DNA from: JADZFO01 sp964512635
GTDB taxonomy: Bacteria > 4484-113 > JAFGCY01
Direction of reading: 5' to 3'
Assembly (NCBI GenBank): GCA_964512635.1
Contig: CAZEJB010000002.1
Span: 62,001 to 126,000, forward strand
DNA length: 64,000 nt
Made by a program: the position numbers and the translations under genes. Below, in pieces: positions 25,504 to 32,861 of this stretch (within the stretch, counting starts at the first letter, position 1; every line of letters starts with the position of its first letter). Below the pieces are notes generated by a model. That model was not told the origin of the DNA. It saw nothing but the letters and a program-made list of their open reading frames with translations, and ran no database searches.

Positions 25504-26586
25504 GTGACCACTGTCCGGCAAAGCTGGCAGACTGCTCCGGAGGCCGCGCAGCGCGCTGCGCGCTCTGCACGGAAGGTCGCGGCTGCGCCGCGTTTGGAGC
25601 GCGAGCCGCTGGCCAGTTTCCCCTCCGGGAGGGGCCGAGCATGGCCTCGGCCCTCCGCCCCGAAGCGCGGGACTGCGTCCCGTATCTTCATGGAGCGCGG
25701 ACACCTTGTCCGCATCCTCCTGCGCCGCAGCTTCAGCCAGCCGACGGTCGAGGGCGAGAAGAGCGAGCTGTTCCGCCAGGGCCGCCCGCAGCCCCAGTTA
25801 CGCGGCGCTGCCGGGCCCAAAGGACTCCTTTGGCCGGCGTCCGAAGGCCGACGAGCGCCTGCGCGAGGCGGAAGCTCCGCAGGCCGCTTCAGCTTCATTG
25901 GCACCGTCGCCGCGACGGACATGAGCCGCGCGACCGACAGCCGCGAAGCAGGCCGCGTCGGCATCTTCGGCAGTGCGATGAGCTACGGCGGCAGCTATGG
26001 ACGTGTGACGAATGAAGCGATTGGAAGGGATGTGAATCCGCTGGGTAGGGGAGGCGGGTATGCACTTGTGGGAGGGATGCAGAATCTTGGAAAGATTCAG
26101 GCTCAACTGTCGGGTGCAGTGCATCGAGGCGGGTCGCAAGGCAACAGTTCGAACAATGGATGCTGTGGCGCCAATTCGGGAGGAGGAGGAGGTCGCGGGA
26201 CAGGGGGCGACTATGATCCAGTAGAAGAATACCTCAATTGTGCTTCGCGCTGTAACAAGGCCTATTTTGAGGATCATTCGATTACACTTGAGGAATACTC
26301 AAGGTGCATGGAGCGCTGCAATCGAATACTAGATTCTGGAAAAGATGATGGAGATAATGACGGTGGACATGACCCTAAGCCTGTCGGCAGCGGTATACCC
26401 GTGCCTGTGTGTCAGCATTGTCCACAGGATTCCTGCCAGCCGCTCAATATCCCTGAATCCGCCGTCAAGTTCTGCCATGCTATTGGGGCGCACTTCCACT
26501 ATCCGTCTCCGAATGTGTTTTGCCTAATCAGCACAATGGGGAAGACCCTAATACACTCTGTGCTCACGAAGGCAATAATTGCCTAA
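25504..26586 (+). CDS. Cys- and Gly-rich hypothetical protein, probably frameshifted into the next frame
   Basis: 360 codons. The first 140 residues are GC-biased, Arg/Pro/Ala-rich and may be non-coding; ATG 25921 or ATG 25978 are likelier starts. From about 25,980 the DNA becomes clearly less GC-rich and the protein reads plausibly: a Gly-rich region with GGMQNLG, NNGCCGANSGGGGG, then a Cys-paired segment (YLNCASRCNKAYFEDH, YSRCMERCNRIL) and CQHCPQDSCQP. The frame stops at 26586, overlapping the next frame, which continues a similar Cys-rich sequence. A one-base loss in the TTTT at 26517-26520 would join them. The GC drop suggests transfer. No family recognised. Confidence 0.45.
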   Translation: MTTVRQSWQTAPEAAQRAARSARKVAAAPRLEREPLASFPSGRGRAWPRPSAPKRGTASRIFMERGHLVRILLRRSFSQPTVEGEKSELFRQGRPQPQLRGAAGPKGLLWPASEGRRAPARGGSSAGRFSFIGTVAATDMSRATDSREAGRVGIFGSAMSYGGSYGRVTNEAIGRDVNPLGRGGGYALVGGMQNLGKIQAQLSGAVHRGGSQGNSSNNGCCGANSGGGGGRGTGGDYDPVEEYLNCASRCNKAYFEDHSITLEEYSRCMERCNRILDSGKDDGDNDGGHDPKPVGSGIPVPVCQHCPQDSCQPLNIPESAVKFCHAIGAHFHYPSPNVFCLISTMGKTLIHSVLTKAIIA

Positions 26587-27044
26587 AGAACTGTCTCCTC
26601 CATGTGTTGGCGGATGCGTTGGCTGGACTTGCCTCTCCGCAAAAGGAAGAACTATTGAAAATGATAGCTGAAATGATGCATCTAGGAGGTATCTTCGACG
26701 AGCATGGAAGTCCAGAGGCAGAGAAGTTAATCAGGGCTCTGTTTATGAGTATTTTGGCCAAGTACCCGTGGCTATGGCCCGTTCTCGCAGGAGTTGGTTG
26801 GAGTTGCTATGTGTGCTGCCGCGACTTTATATTTGATTGTCAAATGATCGCTGATACGGGCGCGTGTGTTACTGAGGGCAACCAGTCTGCTGATTGGTCA
26901 CGCGCTTCAGGCGTGAATGGACAATGCAGCGTCGGCAATTTACCGTCAGCAGGTGGTGGTGGCCATGGTGGTAGCTCCCCATCACCGATACCACTTCCAA
27001 AACCGTGGGATACAGGCGGTGACGGCGGTCACAGTTTGATGTAA
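26520..27044 (+). CDS. Cys-rich hypothetical protein (likely C-terminal part of the preceding gene)
   Basis: The frame is open from 26457 and has no good start; TTG 26520 is the first candidate and lacks a ribosome site. It reads NTLCAHEGNNCLKNCLLHVL, a helical segment (SPQKEELLKMIAEMMHLGG), a hydrophobic helix (LAKYPWLWPVLAGVGWSCYVCC) with several Cys, CQMIADTGAC, and a Gly/Ser/Pro-rich tail ending at 27044. It is in the -1 frame relative to the previous ORF, overlaps it by 67 bp and shares its lower GC. Best read as the continuation of one gene broken by a frameshift, or joined by a -1 slip. Function unknown. Confidence 0.5.
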   Translation: MPNQHNGEDPNTLCAHEGNNCLKNCLLHVLADALAGLASPQKEELLKMIAEMMHLGGIFDEHGSPEAEKLIRALFMSILAKYPWLWPVLAGVGWSCYVCCRDFIFDCQMIADTGACVTEGNQSADWSRASGVNGQCSVGNLPSAGGGGHGGSSPSPIPLPKPWDTGGDGGHSLM

Positions 27045-27067
27045 AACAGTCAGCTAAGGAGCAGCAA

Positions 27068-27520
27068 ATGCGATGGGTTTGCGCTTTGGTTGTAGAATTC
27101 CTGTTGTGCTTGTTCATCAGTTGCAAAGAAGTTTCTGACAAATCCAGTGTCGGTTTTGTTTACCCGACTGGATGGCCGCTACCCAGCCTCACCGTGCCTA
27201 CTGGCTCTACGCCCAGCAAGATGAGCAGAGGGTATAGCGACATCAGCAATCCCAATATCCTAAGTGGGCGCGAGCTGATCAATGGGACCGGAAGGTCGAG
27301 ACTTTTCGCAGTTGGTTTTCAGACCAAGAGCAAATGGAAAGACGTGAAAGCTCATCTAGAGGGAGGCATCCAGGTTTCGAACTATCACATAATCAAGGAA
27401 GAAGCTGATCGCGTACTGATTCTCGAGTCGAACGACGGCAGCACAGAGGTCAAGTTGCTTCATTTTGCTCCGCTAAGGCCCTTGCATTGGGAGTTGCATG
27501 TGATGAAGTCGGAGAACTAG
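27068..27520 (+). CDS. Small hypothetical lipoprotein
   Basis: 150 aa. AAGGAG sits 6 nt before ATG 27068. The N terminus RWVCALVVEFLLCLFISC is a lipoprotein signal with lipobox FISC. The mature part starts with a Ser/Thr/Pro-rich segment and then a compact beta-rich domain (about 80-150: SRLFAVGFQTKSKWKDVKAHL). It lies 23 bp after the preceding Cys-rich frame and has the same lower GC, so the two probably arrived together. Family unknown. Confidence 0.7.
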   Translation: MRWVCALVVEFLLCLFISCKEVSDKSSVGFVYPTGWPLPSLTVPTGSTPSKMSRGYSDISNPNILSGRELINGTGRSRLFAVGFQTKSKWKDVKAHLEGGIQVSNYHIIKEEADRVLILESNDGSTEVKLLHFAPLRPLHWELHVMKSEN

Positions 27521-28136
27521 CACTAGGAGTTGCCAACTCTTGGACTCATGTTCTTTCCGAGCGACTTTTGTCATCCACGTTCTGGTTAGCGTATCTCGCA
27601 TCAGCCGCTTGGAGAACGACTCGTTGAAAGGGTCAAGTTTTGTTGTTGTTGTGTTATGAGCGTTTTTCCCGCGCACAGTCGAACTCTGAATTGCGCCGAC
27701 CCGCCGGACTGCTCTCCGAGCGGCGGGCGGGGCGGAGAACGGAGTGCTCAGTGCTCAGCGCTCAGCGCTCAGTGCTCAATGCTCAATGCTCAATGCTCAG
27801 TGAAGAGTGAAGGGTGAAGAGTGAAGCAGGAAGAACGCGCGGACGGGACCGCGCTGCTACTGAGATTCGGCCCTGCGGCCTGCGCTCCGGTCTGGGCCAG
27901 GTCTCTGTTGAACTCGGCTTGCGTGGTTAACTCCTCTTGGAAGGGAATCCGGAACGGGGCAGGAACTGAAGATGCAGGCGGTGTGCCTGCGCTCCCAGTG
28001 CCGGTCTTTCGACCGGCGCTAAGGCTGGAAGTGTCGTCTGTCGACCGGTGCTCCGGCTGAAAATGCCCGCCGTGGGCGGCTTTTTCTGCGCAGTAACGCG
28101 AAGACGGGAAAATTTCCGTAACCTCCCGGCGGCGGG
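27521..28136. other. Gene-poor accessory stretch around the heptamer array
   Basis: About 600 bp between the lipoprotein gene and the sigma factor gene. Apart from the heptamer array at 27743-27826 I see nothing that reads as a gene on either strand. An inverted repeat, GGAAAATTTCC (28106-28116), lies shortly before the sigma factor start. Confidence 0.5.
27743..27826. repeat. Array of twelve 7-bp repeats
   Basis: Twelve consecutive heptamers without interruption: eight of the AGTGCTC type (with AGCGCTC and AATGCTC variants) and then four of the AGTGAAG type (one GGTGAAG). The AGTGCTC heptamer also flanks the four-helix-bundle gene at 43.7-44.2 kb in inverted orientation. No gene lies within the array. 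Confidence 0.9.
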
Positions 28137-28152
28137 TAGTATCTATGCCTAC

Positions 28153-28689
28153 GTGATCGCAGAGCAGCACCGATCTGAGCGTTTCACCAGGCTCATCAGT
28201 GAGCCGGTGTACCAGTCCGCGTGGCGTTACGCCCTGCGGCTGTGCGCGAACCGTGAAGACGCCGAGGATCTGCTGCAGGAAAGCCTGAGCCACGCTTATG
28301 CCAAGCTCGACCAGCTGAAGAGCGAGGATACGGTGCGGGGCTGGGTGCTCTCGATCATCCGCAGCAAGTTCCTGCGCCATCGCCAGCGGGCCAAGACGCG
28401 CCAGCAGACGACGGATATGGAAGTGGCGGAATATGCCCTGGCGGGCAATGCCGAATGGGCCGCCGACCCGCTGTCAGAGCTGATGAGCGGGGCGCTGGAC
28501 CGGCTGCCGGAGTCGCAGCGTGAAATCCTGGTCCTTTTCTATATTGAAGGGCTGTCGATTGCTGAAACCGGACAGGTGCTTGCCATTGCACCGCAAGCCG
28601 TCAAACAGCGTTTGTTCAGGGCCCGGGCGGCCCTGCGCCGGCTGATGCAGCCGCACCTGGCCATGGGCGACCTGGCCGCGCTGCTGTGA
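28153..28689 (+). CDS. ECF-type RNA polymerase sigma factor
   Basis: 178 aa from GTG 28153 (the frame is open further upstream to 28048). Region sigma2 includes YQSAWRYALRLCANREDAEDLLQESLSHAYAKLD and GWVLSIIRSKFLRHRQR; region sigma4 is ALDRLPESQREILVLFYIEGLSIAETGQVLAIAPQAVKQRLFRARAALRRLM, a clear helix-turn-helix that reads -35 elements. TAGTAT (28137-28142) may be its -10, placing the start of transcription about 4 nt before GTG. The next gene, 16 bp downstream, is a one-helix membrane protein that fits an anti-sigma partner. Confidence 0.9.
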   Translation: MIAEQHRSERFTRLISEPVYQSAWRYALRLCANREDAEDLLQESLSHAYAKLDQLKSEDTVRGWVLSIIRSKFLRHRQRAKTRQQTTDMEVAEYALAGNAEWAADPLSELMSGALDRLPESQREILVLFYIEGLSIAETGQVLAIAPQAVKQRLFRARAALRRLMQPHLAMGDLAALL

Positions 28690-28705
28690 GGGGAATGAAT
28701 AGATC

Positions 28706-29707
28706 ATGGACAAGTTGAACGAAAAAATTATGCTTGACCGGCTGTCCGAGCTGGGTGAGCTTCCACCGGGGGAACGTATCGACGTCCGCGGCAGCGAAGA
28801 GCACTCCGCCAGCATGGCCGAGAACAAGCTGCTGGCCAGCCTGGCCAGCGGTGCCCCGAAGGCCCCGGACCGGCTGCGGATGCTGGCCCAGGTGACCGAG
28901 GGACGCCAGAGCGTGCAGCCGGACCTCGGCGGCCTGCTGGCCGGGATGGGCTGGATCTTCAGCCGCCGCAGCATGTACCTGCCGGCCGTGTTCAGCGTCG
29001 CACTGATCGCCCTGGCGGCAGTGCTCTGCACGCTGATGCTGCCGGGCCGCTCGGTGGCTTATATGGACGGCTACATGCTGGTCTATGACCTGGGCCCGAC
29101 GGCCAGTGCCCCCGTGGCCACCGCCGGAGCGATGAAGGGCCGCGCGCCGCTGGCCAACGCCCCGCGGATCTGCGACGGGCGCGTGATCGGGATGCAGGCT
29201 GCGCTGGGCAAGTGGAGCCGTCAGCGCCGTCTGGCGATGAGCCTGCTGGGCCAGCAGCCCCGCAACATTGTGAGCTTTACGACGGAAGAGACCGGGGGGC
29301 ATACCCTGGTCAAGCTGAGCCTGGCCCGGGCGGATGAGCGCCTGCTTGGCGACATCCAGCGGGCGATGAGCCGCGTGGACGGCGTGCCGGCACCGGAGGT
29401 CACGGATGCGACCTGGATCTCCGCCGGCAAGATCGACCTTGACGAACAGGGAATGAGCGTTGTGCTGGGCGACCGTGTGATCACCATGCCGCCCGGCTTC
29501 ACCGAGCAGGAATTCCAGCAGGCACTCAACGAGTGGCTGGAAGACAACCGCCCGGGCTATCAGGCCCAGGTGGCCTTCGTGGAATCCGACGGCGGCCGGA
29601 CCGATGTGCAGGTCCAGCTGCTTGAACTGCCCAGGGCGCCGCAGGGTTCGCAGTCCGGCGATCCACTGCTGCGCAACGGCGTACCGGGCTACGTCGCCGG
29701 GCACTAG
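28706..29707 (+). CDS. Single-pass membrane protein, probable anti-sigma factor
   Basis: 333 aa. A cytoplasmic N-terminal part of about 90 residues is followed by one transmembrane helix (about 92-113, MYLPAVFSVALIALAAVLCTLML) and an extracytoplasmic domain of about 220 residues. This topology, together with the position 16 bp after an ECF sigma factor, is the usual sigma/anti-sigma arrangement; no zinc-binding anti-sigma motif (HxxxCxxC) is visible, so the assignment rests on context. A hairpin GGCCCGCG / CGCGGGCC at 29714-29738 follows the stop but lacks a T tail. Confidence 0.65.
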   Translation: MDKLNEKIMLDRLSELGELPPGERIDVRGSEEHSASMAENKLLASLASGAPKAPDRLRMLAQVTEGRQSVQPDLGGLLAGMGWIFSRRSMYLPAVFSVALIALAAVLCTLMLPGRSVAYMDGYMLVYDLGPTASAPVATAGAMKGRAPLANAPRICDGRVIGMQAALGKWSRQRRLAMSLLGQQPRNIVSFTTEETGGHTLVKLSLARADERLLGDIQRAMSRVDGVPAPEVTDATWISAGKIDLDEQGMSVVLGDRVITMPPGFTEQEFQQALNEWLEDNRPGYQAQVAFVESDGGRTDVQVQLLELPRAPQGSQSGDPLLRNGVPGYVAGH

Positions 29708-29891
29708 CACGCAGGCCCGCGCCTCGGAAACGCGGGCCGCACTCGAGGGCTGAGGGTTAGACAAGCCGTTACGGCGGTGCGATCCTGAGGGGGTTGAGCT
29801 CAGGGCGGCCGCTGCCACACCCGCCATACAGGCTTCCCGCAAGAAGCATGGGCGTGTTCGCGCCAACATACAGGTTTCGGAGGAGACATTC

Positions 29892-30929
29892 ATGAATTCG
29901 CATAAGCGGAATCTCGGATTCACCTTGATCGAGCTGCTGGTGGTCATTGTGATCATCGGCATCCTGGTGGCCATTGCGCTGCCGAACTTTATCAAGATCA
30001 AGGACAAGGCCAAGGAGGCCGAAGTCAAGCAGAACTGCCACGCGATCCAGCTGGCGCTGGAACGCTATGCGGTTGACGCCCAGGGAAACCTCTATCCCTA
30101 CTTCGTGATGGGCGGCGACTGGACGGACAGTTATGTCGTCTGGCAGGACTGGGTTGACACCCAGGGCCTCGACCCCAACCAGATCGTCAATGAGGATCGC
30201 CGGAACGCGTGGACCCCGGCGAACCCTGAAATGGGCGACACCCTGGTGATGGAGGCTTATATGCCTTCCTACCCGGCCAACCCCTTCATCAAGAACAAGA
30301 GCACGACCCTGCTGCCGCAGATCCACCACTTCCCCGGCAGCCAGTACCCCGGCACCGCGCCCTTCTTCCGCGTGGTGGGCGGCCGCGACAGCAACAAGAT
30401 GGCCGAGTGCTTCGGGCCCAACTGGCTTGGCCCCAGCCAGCAGATCGCCGGCGACTTTTATGTCCACCACATCTTCAACAACCCGCCCTACGACTTCGAG
30501 AGCGACGAGCTGAAGAACCCGCCGAACGGCTGGCAGGACCCCGCGGGCAACCGCTTCCTGACCGGTAACTTCAGCTACTGGCCGCGCAGCAACAGCGACA
30601 AGGCCTCCTTTGGCCTGCTCAACTTCGCCGAGCCCGCGGGCTATACCATCGCCGGTTACGGCGCCATCCGCACCGCCGGCCAGGATGTCTACAACCGCAA
30701 CGGTAACTACAAGGGCCGCTACCGCACCGAGACCTGCGACACGGACTGCACGACGAACATCTATGGCAACGACGTGCCCTGCCTGTGCAACACCGGCGCG
30801 GCCCCCAGCCGCGTCTCCAACGACGGCGGCTCCGACACCGTGCCTGACGGCGTGGTGATCACCCTGGACAGCGGCGTGGACCGCAAGTCCGGCGCGCCCA
30901 ACATTGAGGGCCCGGCGGGCGACCAGTAA
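29892..30929 (+). CDS. Prepilin-type (type IV pilin / type II pseudopilin) protein
   Basis: 345 aa. The N terminus has a short basic leader and the prepilin peptidase site G|FTLIELLVVIVIIGI with Glu at mature position 5, followed by the rest of the hydrophobic helix. The C-terminal part of about 310 residues is unusually long (typical pilins 130-180 aa), with many Asn/Gly/Trp and a Cys-rich hairpin (CDTDCTTNIYGNDVPCLC, about residue 280) that may hold disulfides. GGAGGAGA lies 6 nt before ATG. It stands alone, without other pilus assembly genes, so whether it is a pilus or secretion component is unclear. Confidence 0.9.
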   Translation: MNSHKRNLGFTLIELLVVIVIIGILVAIALPNFIKIKDKAKEAEVKQNCHAIQLALERYAVDAQGNLYPYFVMGGDWTDSYVVWQDWVDTQGLDPNQIVNEDRRNAWTPANPEMGDTLVMEAYMPSYPANPFIKNKSTTLLPQIHHFPGSQYPGTAPFFRVVGGRDSNKMAECFGPNWLGPSQQIAGDFYVHHIFNNPPYDFESDELKNPPNGWQDPAGNRFLTGNFSYWPRSNSDKASFGLLNFAEPAGYTIAGYGAIRTAGQDVYNRNGNYKGRYRTETCDTDCTTNIYGNDVPCLCNTGAAPSRVSNDGGSDTVPDGVVITLDSGVDRKSGAPNIEGPAGDQ

Positions 30930-30966
30930 ACAGCATATTCCGAACCGTCTTGAAACGCAGTGGGAG

Positions 30967-30990
30967 GGGCCGGGGCAACCCGGCCCTTTC
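30967..30990 (+). terminator. Terminator hairpin after the prepilin gene
   Basis: Stem GGGCCGGG / CCCGGCCC with a GCAA tetraloop is followed by only TTTC. The short T run makes it a weak or factor-assisted terminator. Confidence 0.6.
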
Positions 30991-31118
30991 AACGTTCAGA
31001 TGCGGCTGAAAGAAGCCAGGCTGAGATTGTGCAGAAGTGCCTAGGCGCGCAAAGCAGCGCGGTGCTTACAGCTCTTGTGAAGGATGAGGCGCGCAGGCGC
31101 CCTGCAAGACGCCGGAGG

Positions 31119-31310
31119 TTAGAGCCAGTCCGAGCGTTCCTTGCGGCCGGTGTCCATCGGCTCGTCATCGGTATCCGTGGTCCACATGTTGTGGTTCATG
31201 CCCCGGATCCACTCGCCCTGATCCTGGTACTTCCACCAGTACTCGTAGACGGCCCAGACCAGCAGCACCGCGCAGGCGATGCCCAGGAACTGCAGAGGTG
31301 TCATACGCAT
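31119..31310 (-). CDS. Small single-pass membrane protein
   Basis: 63 aa from ATG 31310, which is preceded at 5 nt by TAGAAT, a leaderless-type -10; an earlier in-frame start at 31349 lacks support. One helix (LQFLGIACAVLLVWAVYEYWW, about residues 6-26) precedes a charged tail with TTDTDDEPMDTGRKE. No family recognised. It lies 84 bp upstream of the 3' end of murA's convergent neighbourhood and is read in the same direction. Confidence 0.6.
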   Translation of the reverse strand: MRMTPLQFLGIACAVLLVWAVYEYWWKYQDQGEWIRGMNHNMWTTDTDDEPMDTGRKERSDWL

Positions 31311-31401
31311 AGCAGATTCTACCCCGCCTGGGGGCCGGCTGCGCTGCATCTAACCGGGATATAACCTCGAGCGAAAAGCGCTCCGGCAGCCCGCCCGGCG
31401 G

Positions 31402-32748
31402 TCAGGCTACGCTGGGGCGGTCGAGGATATCTAGGGGCGGCTCGGGCGTGGAGCTGGCGAAGGAGACCTCGCCGCCGAGCGAGGTGATCTTCTCCGGGAG
31501 CTGCTCATAGCCGCGCAGCAGGTGCCGCAGGCCGTCGACGCGGGTCTCGCCGCGGGCCATCAGCCCGGCGATGACGAGGGCGGCGGCGCAGCGCAGGTCA
31601 TGGGCCTCCACCGGCGCGCCGGAAAGGCCGCAGCCGAAGCAGGAGCCGGCCTGGGTCAGATCATCGCTTTCCGCCGGGCCCTCGATGACGGCGATATGGC
31701 CCATCAGCTGGATCCGCGCGCCCATGCGCACCAGCTCCGGCACGTGGGTCAGGCGGTTCTCGAAGATCGTCTCAGAAACCGTGCTGGAGCCCCGCGCGGC
31801 CGTCAGCACCGCGGTCATCTGGGGCTGCAGGTCGGTGGGGAAGCCGGGGTAGACATCCGTGTTGATCACCACCGACTTGAGCCTGCGGCTCGGTGAAACG
31901 GAGATCCAGTCCTCGCCGTGGTCGATGGCCACGCCCATCTCGCGCAGCTTGATCACCAGCGCGTCGAGGTGGTCCGGGCGCGCGCCGTGCACCGTGCCCT
32001 CGCCGCCGGTGCCGACCAGCGCCAGCAGATAGGTGCCGGCCTCAATGCGGTCGGGGATGACGCTGTAGTCCACCGCGGCGCTGATCCGCGGCTGGCCGTG
32101 GACGGTGATCACCTTGGTGCCGGCGCCGCCGATCCGCACGCCGCAGCGCATCAGGAAGTGGCAGAGGTCCGTCACCTCGGGCTCCATCGCGGCGTTGCGG
32201 ATGGTGGTGACGCCCTCGGCCAGGGTGGCGGCCATCACGGCGTTCTCAGTGGCACCGACGGAGGCGACGTTGAGGTACATATCCGCGCCGGTCAGCTTGC
32301 GGGCGCGGGCCTTGATCAGGCCGGCGTCCATGCTCATGTCGGCGCCCAGGGCGCGCATGGCGGCCAGGTGCTCGCCCACCGGGCGCGCGCCGATCTCGCA
32401 GCCGCCGGGCAGGGGCACATCGGCCACGCCGTAGCGCGCCAGCAGCGGGCCCAGCACCAGGAAGGAAGCGCGCATCTTGTTGACCAGCTCATAGGGCGCG
32501 GCGGTGGCGTTGAGCCCGCCGGAATCAACCAGCAGGCTGCCGTCGGCGTTGCGCTCGACCCGCGCGCCCAGGCTGCGCAGCACGTCGGAGATCACCGCGA
32601 CGTCGTGCAGGGCCGGCACATTGCGCAGGGTCACCGGCTGCTCATTGAGCAGCGCCGCGCAGAGGATCGGCAGCGCGGCGTTCTTGCTGCCGGAGACCTT
32701 GACGGTGCCGCCCAGCGGCTTGCCGCCCCTAACGAGGATCTGGTCCAT
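31402..32748 (-). CDS. murA: UDP-N-acetylglucosamine 1-carboxyvinyltransferase MurA
   Basis: First committed step of peptidoglycan synthesis: transfers enolpyruvate from phosphoenolpyruvate to UDP-GlcNAc. Lys22-Asn23 (SGSKNAALP) and the loop PGGCEIGARPVGEH with Cys117, the residue alkylated by fosfomycin in sensitive enzymes, are visible. Other family blocks include EPEVTDLCHFL, GGEGTVHGARPDHL and DVYPGFPTDLQPQ. 448 aa is slightly longer than the usual 415-430, through the N terminus and a 25-residue C-terminal tail. The start at 32748 is preceded by TAAACT (32757-32762) with 8 nt between, again close to leaderless. Confidence 0.97.
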   Translation of the reverse strand: MDQILVRGGKPLGGTVKVSGSKNAALPILCAALLNEQPVTLRNVPALHDVAVISDVLRSLGARVERNADGSLLVDSGGLNATAAPYELVNKMRASFLVLGPLLARYGVADVPLPGGCEIGARPVGEHLAAMRALGADMSMDAGLIKARARKLTGADMYLNVASVGATENAVMAATLAEGVTTIRNAAMEPEVTDLCHFLMRCGVRIGGAGTKVITVHGQPRISAAVDYSVIPDRIEAGTYLLALVGTGGEGTVHGARPDHLDALVIKLREMGVAIDHGEDWISVSPSRRLKSVVINTDVYPGFPTDLQPQMTAVLTAARGSSTVSETIFENRLTHVPELVRMGARIQLMGHIAVIEGPAESDDLTQAGSCFGCGLSGAPVEAHDLRCAAALVIAGLMARGETRVDGLRHLLRGYEQLPEKITSLGGEVSFASSTPEPPLDILDRPSVA

Positions 32749-32861
32749 AGGCGACAAGTTTAGCGGATGCGGGGGGCGGCTTGGCTCTATACCGTTCTCA
32801 TCGGATTCACCCCGCGTGGCTCGGACAGAGACTTTGCTGTAGACCTCCTTAAAGGCCCGAG

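Noticed and set aside
27743..27826. Heptamer array as a CRISPR array
   Set aside because: Repeats are 7 bp, directly adjacent with no spacers, and no cas genes are in the window.
28616..30028. A 470-codon minus-strand frame over the probable anti-sigma gene
   Set aside because: Mirror of the plus-strand codon bias and it crosses the start of the prepilin gene; no recognisable domain.
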